Below, piece by piece: positions 25,484 to 34,206 of a DNA stretch of 64,000 nt (positions are counted from its first letter, which is position 1; the number at the start of each line of letters is the position of its first letter). Location of the stretch: positions 22,442 through 86,441 of the forward strand of contig DAORRV010000004.1 of assembly GCA_035443185.1 (NCBI GenBank). Direction: 5' to 3'. The DNA comes from UBA2330 sp035443185. GTDB taxonomy: Bacteria > Bacteroidota > Ignavibacteria > Tepidaquicellales > Tepidaquicellaceae. The notes beneath the pieces were generated by a model. It was not told the DNA's origin. It worked only from the letters and a program-made list of their open reading frames with translations, and searched no databases. The position numbers were made by a program, and so were the translations under genes.

Positions 25484-26347
25484 TTAACTGTATTTTTCCC
25501 GCGTTACAAATCTCACAAGAAAGTTGACAATGAATACAAGAAATATAAGTACAAATGCCCCAGCCCATGCCTGTCTGTGCCAGTCTTCATAAGGAGAGAT
25601 AGCATAAACAAATATCTGAAGCGGCAGTGCTGCAATCGGCTGATCTATATTTGTCTGCCAGAAAGCATTTCCAAAAGCTGTAAAAAGTAAAGGCGCTGTC
25701 TCACCTGCTGCTCTGGCTATTGCAAGTAAAACACCTGTTACAATACCTGATGAAGCAGTTTTCAATACTACCTTCAAAGTTGTTTTCCATCTCGAAACTC
25801 CTAAGGCAAGTGAGGCTTCACGCAATGACTGCGGTACGAGTTTAAGCATTTCTTCAGTTATCTTTGTAATAGTCGGGATCATAAGTATTCCTAATGCAAA
25901 GCCACCGGCTATTGCACTAAAGCTCTGCATTGTAAGTACTATCACACCGTAAGCAAAAATTCCAACAACTATAGATGGTACACCGCTTAATACATCGGTT
26001 GTAAATTTAACGGCACTGGCAAGAAAACTTTTGGAATATTCTGCTATATAAATTCCACTAAGAATACCGATAGGAATTCCGATAAGCCCGCCAATACCTA
26101 AAAGTATTCCGCTGCCGACAATTGCATTTGCCATTCCACCACCTTCTTCACCTACCGGTTTTGGAAGCTGAGTAAAAAAATCAATATTCAGAGATGAAAA
26201 GCCGGATTGAGTAGTGTAAATAAATATATAAAGAAGCGGTAGAATCGTTAATACAGATGCAACCACACAAAGAAATATCATCAGTGAATTGACAAATTTC
26301 CTGCGTTTAAGATTCTTCGGATTTTTAAATATTTTATCTGCTGTCAT
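25484..26347 (-). CDS. pstA: Phosphate ABC transporter permease
   Basis: A 287-residue inner-membrane permease with six hydrophobic helices and the coupling-helix motif EASLALGVSRWKTTLKVVLKTASSG. GIYIAEYSK and GVPSIVVGIFAYG are typical PstA segments. It forms the channel with PstC. It starts 19 bases after the pstC stop and ends 14 bases before the pstB ATG. Confidence 0.94.
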   Translation of the reverse strand: MTADKIFKNPKNLKRRKFVNSLMIFLCVVASVLTILPLLYIFIYTTQSGFSSLNIDFFTQLPKPVGEEGGGMANAIVGSGILLGIGGLIGIPIGILSGIYIAEYSKSFLASAVKFTTDVLSGVPSIVVGIFAYGVIVLTMQSFSAIAGGFALGILMIPTITKITEEMLKLVPQSLREASLALGVSRWKTTLKVVLKTASSGIVTGVLLAIARAAGETAPLLFTAFGNAFWQTNIDQPIAALPLQIFVYAISPYEDWHRQAWAGAFVLIFLVFIVNFLVRFVTREKYS

Positions 26348-26366
26348 TTATATATAAATCTGTTTA

Positions 26367-27191
26367 TCATGATTGTCTTGTAACACTGTAAATTAATAAT
26401 CTTGCCATTGAATTTACTATAAATGTTACGCCAAATAAGATCAGCCCAACTTCAATCAAAGCACTGACCTGCATTCCTCCTGAAGCTTCTGCAAATTCAT
26501 TTGCAATGACAGATGCCATTGTATAAGCCGGTTCAAATAAAGAAGCTTTGATCTGAGCTTTATTTCCAATTACCATTGTAACAGCCATTGTCTCCCCTAT
26601 TGCTCTACCTAGTCCAAGCACAGCACCACCTAAGATTCCGCTTCGTGCATTTAATAATGCCATTTTTATTCCTTCCCATCGGGTCGCACCTAATGCATAT
26701 GCAGCTTCTTTTTGAGAAACAGGAATCGCCTTTAATACATCTCTTGTGATCGCAGTAATAATTGGTGTGATCATTATTGCTAAAATTATTGAAGCTGTCA
26801 ATAATCCAGTACCATACATTGTTCCCTGAAAAAATGGAAGGAATCCAAATACATCCTGAAGGAATGGCTGAATTGTCGTTCGCATATATGGAGCCAGTAC
26901 GAATATTCCCCAAAAGCCGTAAATAATGCTCGGAATAGCTGCAAGAATCTCAATCAAAAAACTCAGTGAAGTTTTGATGGACTTATGTACAATCTCTGAT
27001 AAAAAGATTGCGACTCCAATACTGATCGGTAGTGAAATAAGGAGTGCAAGAAATGACGATACTATTGTTCCGTAAATGAAAGTCAGTGCACCGAATTCTT
27101 CCTTCACAGGATCCCAGTTCTCTGAAAAAATAAATCCGAAACCAAATTTTTCTATGCTTTCGGATGAGTCAATAAACATCTCATATATCAT
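26367..27191 (-). CDS. pstC: Phosphate ABC transporter permease, N-terminus unclear
   Basis: The permease frame encodes 274 residues from the first ATG (27191) and has the coupling motif EAAYALGATRWEGIKMALLNARSG and five clear helices. PstC normally has six. The missing first helix is encoded in frame just upstream (27192-27270: KKLGDIFFENLTL, then IFALSILGLVIYMIYEMF), but no ATG, GTG or TTG precedes it before an in-frame stop. An ATG in the neighbouring frame at 27283 reads ATG AAA TAA; one extra A there would give MKIKGKKKLGD, a natural start. So a one-base deletion (in the cell or the assembly) or an unusual start is likely. The gene lies between pstS and pstA. Confidence 0.85.
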   Translation of the reverse strand: MIYEMFIDSSESIEKFGFGFIFSENWDPVKEEFGALTFIYGTIVSSFLALLISLPISIGVAIFLSEIVHKSIKTSLSFLIEILAAIPSIIYGFWGIFVLAPYMRTTIQPFLQDVFGFLPFFQGTMYGTGLLTASIILAIMITPIITAITRDVLKAIPVSQKEAAYALGATRWEGIKMALLNARSGILGGAVLGLGRAIGETMAVTMVIGNKAQIKASLFEPAYTMASVIANEFAEASGGMQVSALIEVGLILFGVTFIVNSMARLLIYSVTRQS

Positions 27192-27328
27192 GTATATTAC
27201 TAAACCCAGGATGCTCAGAGCAAATATGAGTGTAAGATTCTCAAAGAAAATATCCCCAAGTTTCTTTTTACCCTTTATTTCATTTTTAGAATTTTCCGTA
27301 GCTGATTATAATAATTTAATTTTAATAT

Positions 27329-28390
27329 TTACTGAACTTTAATTCCTTTTATTTTGGTCAATGCCTTTTCAGTAACACTCTTTGGAAGAGGAGCATATCC
27401 CAATTCTGTTGCATAAGATTCACCCGTTGTTAGCGCCCATTCTAGAAATGCTTTCATTGTTTTACCATTAAATGCATTTTTCTGTGTGTCAAAAATAAGA
27501 ATATAAGTAAAACTTGAGATTGGATAAGAATTTTTTCCTTTTGCATTTGTGATAGATATTCTAAGATCATCAGGCATATCTGAGATCGAATTATCTGCTG
27601 CATTGGTAAGTGTTTCAAGTGTCGGTAAAATAAATTCACCATCTGCATTTTTGATCTCAGCATATTTTAATTTATTCTGAAGCGCATAGACTAGCTCAAC
27701 ATAACCTATTGAATATTCAAGTTGCTTCACAAGTCCTGTGACTCCTTCATTACCCTTTCCGCCCTGACCGACAGGAAACTTAACATCCTTTGCTACGCCG
27801 ATATTTGTTTTCCAGTCAGGATCTACTTTACCAAGATAATCTGTAAATACAAAAGTAGTACCACTTCCGTCTGTCCTGGAACAGACAATAATTTCCTTAT
27901 CCGGTAAATTCACCCCCGGATTTTCCACTTTGATCTTTGCGTCATTCCATTTTTTGATCTTCCCCATGTAAATGCCAGAAATGATTTCTCCTGTTAGCTT
28001 AAGATTATTTTCAACTCCAGGCAGATTATAAGTTATTACAACAGATCCGATAACAGTAGGAATATGAATTATCTTATTGTTATTTTTTATGTTTGCTTTT
28101 TCAATTTCCTCGTCACTCATTGGACTATCAGTTGCACCGAAGTCAACTGTTCCTTCAGTTATCTGCTTGATTCCACCACCGCTTCCTATTGACTGGTAAT
28201 TGATCTTTGCATCTTTATCAATTTTTGCATATTCATTAAACCATTTTGAATATATTGGATAAGGGAAAGTAGCTCCTGCACCGTTAATCTGACCACCGGA
28301 TTTATCTCCGGGTTTATCCATTGAAACATCTTTTTTACCGCATGAAAACAAAACTAAGGTGAGAATAAAAATCGAAATTACTTTATACAT
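27329..28390 (-). CDS. pstS: Phosphate-binding lipoprotein
   Basis: The periplasmic phosphate receptor of the Pst importer. The start is the ATG at 28390 (MYKVISIFILTLVLFSCGKKD), which gives a proper lipoprotein signal with Cys16 in LFSC; the frame can be read back to a TTG but that would bury the signal. Phosphate-contact loops are present: GAGATFPYPIY, YQSIGSGGGIKQ, GATDSPMS, RTDGSGTTFVFTDYL. It is 353 residues, normal for the family. It is the first gene of the transporter unit. A pair of Pho-type half-sites lies about 55 bases upstream. Confidence 0.95.
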   Translation of the reverse strand: MYKVISIFILTLVLFSCGKKDVSMDKPGDKSGGQINGAGATFPYPIYSKWFNEYAKIDKDAKINYQSIGSGGGIKQITEGTVDFGATDSPMSDEEIEKANIKNNNKIIHIPTVIGSVVITYNLPGVENNLKLTGEIISGIYMGKIKKWNDAKIKVENPGVNLPDKEIIVCSRTDGSGTTFVFTDYLGKVDPDWKTNIGVAKDVKFPVGQGGKGNEGVTGLVKQLEYSIGYVELVYALQNKLKYAEIKNADGEFILPTLETLTNAADNSISDMPDDLRISITNAKGKNSYPISSFTYILIFDTQKNAFNGKTMKAFLEWALTTGESYATELGYAPLPKSVTEKALTKIKGIKVQ

Positions 28391-28443
28391 GATATTATTT
28401 AAATTTTTAATATACAAAAATAGACATAATAGAATATTCTTAA

Positions 28444-28460
28444 TGTTAAGAAATTGTAAA
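28444..28460 (-). promoter_or_regulatory. Possible Pho-type operator before pstS
   Basis: Read leftward: TTTACA-ATTTC-TTAACA, two TT(T/A)ACA half-sites with an 11-base period, the layout of PhoP/PhoB direct repeats. It lies 54-70 bases before the pstS ATG. Only two copies are present and the region is AT-rich, so chance cannot be excluded. Confidence 0.3.
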
Positions 28461-28569
28461 GAAACAGATTAAAAACATTTTCATATTTTAAATGACAAAT
28501 TTCAAATAATACTGATAAAAGTTTTCCTAATTTTATTGCATAATTTTTATTAATGATATCAGAATTACA

Positions 28570-29679
28570 TTAAGTTTTTAATGTCAAAGAAGTAATTGTA
28601 AAAAAATTTTTATTGTCTGTATATTGATCTGAAATTTTCATTCCTGATTGGTCAGCCAGATCTTGAATCATATCAAAATTAAATTTACATGAATTCTCAG
28701 TATGAATGGACTCACCTTTTGTGAAATTAATTTTATATTTATCATCACCGATTTCTACAGTCAGATCATCATTTGCAATGAGATGCATTTCGATTCTTTT
28801 TTTATTTGAATTATAAAATGCTTTATGACTAAATTTTGAAAGAGGAAAATTAGCATGCAGTTCTCTGTTTATTCTCTTAAGTATATTCAGATTGAATTTT
28901 TTTGTATAACCGTCTTTATCGTTGTATGCATTGTTCAAAACATTTTCATCTTTTATCAGATCAAAACCCACCAACAATCTGTCATCAGGATTCATGAATC
29001 TGCTGACATTAGTTAAGAATTTTACTGATTCTTTTCGGGTGAAATTTCCAATGCTTGATCCAAGAAATAAAATTAACTTTGGAGAATCATCAATACTTTT
29101 AATAAGTTTAATTCCATTTTCATAAAACGAAATTATTCCAGATACAGAAAGTTTTTTATATTTTTTAACCAAATTTAAAGAACTCTCATAAAGTATTTCA
29201 GAAACATCAATAGGAATATAATGCAGACTATTTCTTTCATTTAGAAATGCCTTTATCAAGTAAGCTGATTTTTCTGAACTTCCGCTGCCAAGTTCTGTAA
29301 CAAGATTTATTTTCATATTCTTTTTCGAGATCTCTTCAGCTTTTGCAATAAGAATTTTCTTTTCCGTAACTGTTGGGTAATACTCTTTTGTCTTACATAT
29401 TTTTTCAAAAAGAAGTGAGCCTGTTTTATCATAAAAATATTTTGGCGGTAAAGATTTATTTTTTGCAGAAAGACCATTCTTCACTTCTTCAGCAAAAGTT
29501 TTTCCCTTCTTAAGTTTCAATGAAGTAAATATTTCTAATCTTTCATTGTATTTATGGTAATTGAATTTCTTAAGTATATTTTCTGATTTTTTGATATCTA
29601 TTGGGTTTAATTCAATTTTCAAATATAAATAATTAGGCATGTAAATAGTAGATAAAGGTTTTGGAATTTGAGCTTTCAT
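28570..29679 (-). CDS. egtD: EgtD-like histidine N-alpha-methyltransferase family protein
   Basis: A 369-residue member of the DUF2260/EgtD methyltransferase family: GLSAKNKSLPPKYFYDKTGSLLFEKI, then YYPTVTEKKIL, the SAM motif LVTELGSGSSEKSAYLI, and YIPIDVSEIL. EgtD trimethylates histidine to hercynine in ergothioneine synthesis. No egtB neighbour is seen, so the product is not certain. The visible YYPT-x-TE has V where most have R. The N-terminal 50-odd residues are extra; a start at the downstream ATG (MPNYLYL, 29640) is possible. It is divergent from the tryptophanase gene, 99 bases away. Confidence 0.75.
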   Translation of the reverse strand: MKAQIPKPLSTIYMPNYLYLKIELNPIDIKKSENILKKFNYHKYNERLEIFTSLKLKKGKTFAEEVKNGLSAKNKSLPPKYFYDKTGSLLFEKICKTKEYYPTVTEKKILIAKAEEISKKNMKINLVTELGSGSSEKSAYLIKAFLNERNSLHYIPIDVSEILYESSLNLVKKYKKLSVSGIISFYENGIKLIKSIDDSPKLILFLGSSIGNFTRKESVKFLTNVSRFMNPDDRLLVGFDLIKDENVLNNAYNDKDGYTKKFNLNILKRINRELHANFPLSKFSHKAFYNSNKKRIEMHLIANDDLTVEIGDDKYKINFTKGESIHTENSCKFNFDMIQDLADQSGMKISDQYTDNKNFFTITSLTLKT

Positions 29680-29778
29680 AAAATTTTATATGACATAAAT
29701 CATAACTAAAATTTTGCAGTATATTTAAATTAGAAAAGAAAAATAAAAATTTATTAATATTTTAACGGAGATATTTAA

Positions 29779-31158
29779 ATGAAATTTAAAACAATATTTG
29801 AACCATTCAAAATTAAATCTGTAGAGCCAATAAAGTTGACCTCGGAGGAGGAGAGGAATAGATTACTTGAAGAAGCAGACTACAATCCATTCCAGCTTCT
29901 TTCAAAAAATGTGCTTATAGATCTTCTTACTGACAGCGGAACTTCTGCAATGAGTTCAAAACAATGGTCTGCAATAATGGACGGTGATGAAGCCTATGCC
30001 GGATCAAAAAGCTGGATAAAAATGGAAAAGAGAATTAAAGATCTGACCGGATTTGAATACATTCTGCCGACACATCAGGGCAGAGCCGGTGAAAGAATTC
30101 TTTACGGATATCTTGGTGGTAAAGGAAAAATATTTATAAGTAATACACATTTCGATACTACAAGAGCGAACATTGAATATTCCGGAGCTGCAGCGATTGA
30201 CATTCCGATAGCGGAATCCAATGAACCAATGCTGTCACACCCTTTTAAAGGTAATATGGATACAGAAAAACTAAAAAATTTATTGAAGGAATACGGCAGC
30301 GAAAATATAGGCGGGGTAATTTTAACTGTCACAAACAACAGCGGCGGCGGTCAGCCGGTAAGCATGAAAAATGCAAATGAAGTAAGTAATCTTTGTAGAA
30401 AATTTAATGTGAAATTTTTTCTCGACTGCTGCAGGATAGCTGAAAATTCTTACTTCATCAGATCCCGTGAGCCCGGTTATAACAGGATTTCATACAAAAA
30501 TATAGCTAAAGAAATGTTCGCACTTTCTGACGGTAGTATCATGAGTGCCAAGAAAGACGGACTTGTAAATATGGGTGGGTTTCTGGCATTAAAAGATAAA
30601 GAATTATATGAAGCGTGTACAAACCTGTTAATTATAACCGAAGGATTTGTAACATATGGCGGACTGACAGGAAGAGACATGGAGGCGATAGCGATTGGTC
30701 TTAAAGAAGTTTTTGACAAAGATTATCTGAAATACAGGATCAGAAGTACTGAATATCTTGGTGAAATGCTTTACAAAATGGGAGTGCCTTTGATCTGGCC
30801 AATTGGAGGACATGCGGTTTATATCGATGCAAAATCTTTTTATCCACATATTCCCGTTGAGCAATATCCGGGGCAGGCTTTGGTTTGTGAATTATATTTA
30901 AAAGGAGGTATCCGGTCGGTGGAGATAGGTTCTGTTATGTTTGGTAAATATGATAAAAAAGGGAGACTAATTCCTGCACCGAATGAACTTGTAAGGTTAG
31001 CAATACCCCGAAGAGTATATACTCAAAGTCATATCGAATATGTTATAGAAGTTTTTAAAATGCTGATTGAAAATAAGGATTCAGTAAAAGGAATGGTCAT
31101 TACCAAAGAGCCTGAATTCCTCAGACATTTTACTGCAAAGTTTAAGTATGCAGAATGA
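29779..31158 (+). CDS. tnaA: Tryptophanase
   Basis: A 459-residue PLP-dependent beta-eliminating lyase, same length as E. coli TnaA. The PLP lysine is K259 in SAKKDGLVNMGG. Other family signatures are LPTHQGRAGE, NTHFDTTRANIE and DCCRIAENSYFI. Near the C-terminus it has SVEIGSVMFGK; tryptophanase has V-E-I-G-S here, while tyrosine phenol-lyase has M-E-R-G with the substrate-binding arginine, so tryptophanase is the better call. It would split tryptophan to indole, pyruvate and ammonia. GGAG lies nine bases before the start. There is no TnaC-like leader or tnaB permease beside it. A bidirectional terminator follows. Confidence 0.9.
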   Translation: MKFKTIFEPFKIKSVEPIKLTSEEERNRLLEEADYNPFQLLSKNVLIDLLTDSGTSAMSSKQWSAIMDGDEAYAGSKSWIKMEKRIKDLTGFEYILPTHQGRAGERILYGYLGGKGKIFISNTHFDTTRANIEYSGAAAIDIPIAESNEPMLSHPFKGNMDTEKLKNLLKEYGSENIGGVILTVTNNSGGGQPVSMKNANEVSNLCRKFNVKFFLDCCRIAENSYFIRSREPGYNRISYKNIAKEMFALSDGSIMSAKKDGLVNMGGFLALKDKELYEACTNLLIITEGFVTYGGLTGRDMEAIAIGLKEVFDKDYLKYRIRSTEYLGEMLYKMGVPLIWPIGGHAVYIDAKSFYPHIPVEQYPGQALVCELYLKGGIRSVEIGSVMFGKYDKKGRLIPAPNELVRLAIPRRVYTQSHIEYVIEVFKMLIENKDSVKGMVITKEPEFLRHFTAKFKYAE

Positions 31159-31174
31159 ATATGAACTTAAAACA

Positions 31175-31206
31175 AAAGCATCCGATATTTAACTTCCGGA
31201 TGCTTT
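31175..31206. terminator. Bidirectional terminator between tnaA and the carboxylase gene
   Basis: AAAGCATCCG (31175-31184) pairs perfectly with CGGATGCTTT (31197-31206). It lies 16 bases after the tnaA stop and 31 bases from the convergent carboxylase gene, so it probably serves both. Confidence 0.85.
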
Positions 31207-31237
31207 AATATCAAAGGGGAACTTTAGTTTTTATAAT

Positions 31238-32779
31238 TTATAAAGGAATATTTCCGTGCTTTTTCTTAGGATTTGAATCGACTTTATTTTCAAGAATTTC
31301 GAAATAGTAAATCAATTTTTCACGTGTATCTTTAGGTTCAATCACATCATCGACGAAACCTCTTTCAGCAGCAAGATATGGATTGGCAAACTTTTCTGTA
31401 AACTCGTCTACCTTTTCTTTTAATGCTGCTACTTTATCTTCAGCAGCATCAATTTCTTTTTTGAAAATAATTTCAGCAGCACCCTGAGCACCCATTACTG
31501 CTATCTCTGCAGTCGGCCAAGCAAGATTAAAATCGCCTCTGATATGTTTGGAATTCATAACATCATAAGCTCCACCGTAAGCTTTTCTAAGTATCACAGT
31601 AATTTTGGGAACAGTAGCTTCGCAGAATGCATATAAAAGTTTTGCACCGTGTCTGATCACTCCACGCCATTCCTGATCAGTCCCCGGCAAAAATCCCGGC
31701 ACGTCTTCAAGTACAAGTAAAGGAATATTAAATGCATCGCAGAATCTTACAAACCTTGCTGCTTTAATAGATGAATTAAGATCAAGTACACCTGCGAGTA
31801 CGAGCGGCTGATTTGCTACAATGCCTATTGATCTTCCGTTTATCCTTCCAAATCCCACTACAATATTTTCAGCATATTCTGCATGAACTTCAAAAAATGA
31901 TTCTTCATCTATCAAAGCATTGATTACATCTTTGACATCATAAGGTTTATTTGGATTATCGGGCATAAAGGTATTCAAAAATTCCAGGTTTTTCTCTCCA
32001 CCGTTATATTCTCTTAAAGGTACAGGATCCATATTATTCAGAGGAACATATGAAACTAATTTCCTGATATTCTGAAAACACTCAATTTCATTTTCAGCAG
32101 TAAAGTGACTGACTCCGCTTTTCACAGCATGAGTATGAGCACCTCCCAGATCATCAAAAGAGACTTCTTCATGCGTTACTGTTTTTACTACGTTTGGTCC
32201 TGTGACAAACATATATGAAACTTTGTCAACCATAAAAATAAAATCTGTAATTGCAGGCGAATAAACTGCACCGCCTGCACAAGGACCGACAATTGCAGAT
32301 ATCTGAGGTACTACTCCGCTTGCAAGTGTATTCCTTAAAAAAATATCCGCATAGCCGCCAAGAGAAACTACACCTTCCTGAATCCTCGCACCTCCGCTGT
32401 CATTAATTCCGATTACCGGCACGCCAATCTTCATTGCAAGATCCATGATCTTACATATTTTTTTTGCATGATATTCGGCAAGTGATCCTCCGTGAATTGT
32501 AAAATCCTGTGAGAAGACACATATTGTTCTGCCTTCAATTTTACCTGTTCCTGTCACGACTCCGTCAGTATAAAATCTTTGTTTAGCGAGATCAAAATCA
32601 TTTGACTGATGTCTTACAAAAATGTCTGTTTCTACAAAACTACCTTCATCCAATAAGAGATCAATTCTTTCTCTTGCAGTCAGCTTCCCCTTCTTATGCT
32701 GTGAGTCAATTCTCGATTGACCACCGCCTGCTAATGCCTCATTCCTTTTTTCTTTTAATATATCAATTTTATTTTTCAT
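31238..32779 (-). CDS. Acyl-CoA carboxylase carboxyltransferase (propionyl/methylmalonyl-CoA type), beta subunit
   Basis: A 513-residue biotin-dependent carboxyltransferase. It begins KIDILKEKRNEALAGGG, has the crotonase-fold oxyanion segments GTGKIEGRTICVFSQDFT, GINDSGGARIQEGV and GPCAGGAVYSPAI, then a second half with LVLEDVPGFLPGTDQE and RKAYGGAYDVMNSKHI, and it ends in KKHGNIPL, typical of propionyl-CoA carboxylase beta and methylmalonyl-CoA decarboxylase alpha. It moves the carboxyl group between biotin and an acyl-CoA. No biotin-carrier or biotin-carboxylase gene is adjacent, so the exact enzyme is open. A B12-binding mutase subunit at 59973-60407 would fit a propionate route. Confidence 0.88.
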   Translation of the reverse strand: MKNKIDILKEKRNEALAGGGQSRIDSQHKKGKLTARERIDLLLDEGSFVETDIFVRHQSNDFDLAKQRFYTDGVVTGTGKIEGRTICVFSQDFTIHGGSLAEYHAKKICKIMDLAMKIGVPVIGINDSGGARIQEGVVSLGGYADIFLRNTLASGVVPQISAIVGPCAGGAVYSPAITDFIFMVDKVSYMFVTGPNVVKTVTHEEVSFDDLGGAHTHAVKSGVSHFTAENEIECFQNIRKLVSYVPLNNMDPVPLREYNGGEKNLEFLNTFMPDNPNKPYDVKDVINALIDEESFFEVHAEYAENIVVGFGRINGRSIGIVANQPLVLAGVLDLNSSIKAARFVRFCDAFNIPLLVLEDVPGFLPGTDQEWRGVIRHGAKLLYAFCEATVPKITVILRKAYGGAYDVMNSKHIRGDFNLAWPTAEIAVMGAQGAAEIIFKKEIDAAEDKVAALKEKVDEFTEKFANPYLAAERGFVDDVIEPKDTREKLIYYFEILENKVDSNPKKKHGNIPL

Positions 32780-32841
32780 TGGTTAAATCAAATCAGTTTA
32801 AAAGTATTTAATCAAAATTATTTTTTTAAAAAAATTATATG

Positions 32842-34158
32842 TTAATCTTCAATTCTCTTAATATCTGCTCCAAGATCGCTGAGTTTTTTATCAATTTCTT
32901 CATAGCCTCTGTCAATATAGACAGCACCATTTACTGTCGATTCCCCTTTTGCAATTACTCCGGCAATTAAATAAGAAAATCCGGCCCTAAGATCAGGTAC
33001 ATTAATTTCAGCCGAGTGAAGCGGAGTAGGTCCTTTAATTACTGCACTGTGAAAATAATGAGTATTCGCAAATCTGCATTGAAGTCCGCCAAGACAAGTA
33101 TCGTATAATTCTATTTCTGCACCCATTTTCTGCAGTTCGCTGACATAACCAAATCTTTCTTCATATACAGTTTCATGAACTATTGAAATACCTTTTGCCT
33201 GAGTCATCAAAATTACAAACGGCTGCTGCCAGTCAGTCATAAATCCCGGATGCACATTTGTTTCAATAGGTATTGAATTCATTTCCCCGTCATAATAAAA
33301 TCTGATTCCTTTTTCTTTTACTTCAAATTTTCCGCCAACCCTTCTTATAGTATTAAGAAAAGTGATCAGATTTTCCTGCACTGCATTCTCAATAAAAATA
33401 TCACCTTTTGAAGCGAGTCCTGCACATGCAAAAGAAGCTGATTGATTTCTGTCAGGAATAACATAATGTTCGGCACCGGTTAATTTATCTACACCTTCTA
33501 TAGTAATTTTTCTGTCAGTATTAATCTCAATAATTGCTCCCATTTTTTGAAGAAATTTTATCAGATCAATAATCTCAGGCTCTACTGCTGCATTAGTAAT
33601 TACAGTTCTTCCCTTTGCAAGAGTGCTGGCAATTATTATATTTTCTGTTGCACCTACACTTGAATAATCCAGCCTGATGTTGTTACCTTTGAGATAATCA
33701 GCCTGCAGTATAAAATAATTATCTTTTACAGTTACATTACAGCCAAGTTTCTCAAGTGAATCTATATGGAAATTTACAGGTCGTGAACCGATCTTGCATC
33801 CACCTGGGATAGGTATCTCAGCTTTTCCTGTTCTGAGCAATAAAGGTCCTGCAAGTAAAATTGCTATTCTGTTTTTATTTCCGAGCTCTTCAGAAATATG
33901 TGAAGTTTCAATTTTTTCCGATTTTGATCTTAAAATATCATCTTCGAATTCTATTTTACTTCCAAGTGAAGAACATATTTCCGTTGTAATGGTAAGGTCA
34001 CTTATTTTATTTGGTGAATTGTGAAGGATACATTCTTCTTCAGTAAGGAGTGATGCAACTAATAATTTTGTAGCTGAATTTTTTGCTCCGCTGACTTTCA
34101 CTTTTCCATGTAATGGTCTTCCGCCTTTTATTAAAAATTTTGTATTTATTCCGGACAA
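32842..34158 (-). CDS. murA: UDP-N-acetylglucosamine 1-carboxyvinyltransferase
   Basis: A 438-residue MurA, the first committed step in peptidoglycan synthesis (PEP plus UDP-GlcNAc). The N-terminal lysine motif KVSGAKNSATKLLVASLL and the catalytic-cysteine loop PGGCKIGSRPVN are present, so fosfomycin sensitivity is expected from the Cys. The C-terminal DLRAGFSYLIAG motif holds the other substrate contacts. It is flanked by accA and the carboxylase beta gene on the same strand, which is a housekeeping neighbourhood, not a dedicated operon. Confidence 0.95.
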   Translation of the reverse strand: MSGINTKFLIKGGRPLHGKVKVSGAKNSATKLLVASLLTEEECILHNSPNKISDLTITTEICSSLGSKIEFEDDILRSKSEKIETSHISEELGNKNRIAILLAGPLLLRTGKAEIPIPGGCKIGSRPVNFHIDSLEKLGCNVTVKDNYFILQADYLKGNNIRLDYSSVGATENIIIASTLAKGRTVITNAAVEPEIIDLIKFLQKMGAIIEINTDRKITIEGVDKLTGAEHYVIPDRNQSASFACAGLASKGDIFIENAVQENLITFLNTIRRVGGKFEVKEKGIRFYYDGEMNSIPIETNVHPGFMTDWQQPFVILMTQAKGISIVHETVYEERFGYVSELQKMGAEIELYDTCLGGLQCRFANTHYFHSAVIKGPTPLHSAEINVPDLRAGFSYLIAGVIAKGESTVNGAVYIDRGYEEIDKKLSDLGADIKRIED

Positions 34159-34206
34159 TTTTTTCTATTAAATTTATTTCAATTGAATATAATTTGCTGA
34201 ATTTGA

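Noticed and set aside
29779..31158. Tyrosine phenol-lyase as the identity of the PLP lyase
   Set aside because: The segment S-V-E-I-G-S matches tryptophanase; tyrosine phenol-lyase has M-E-R-G with the substrate arginine.
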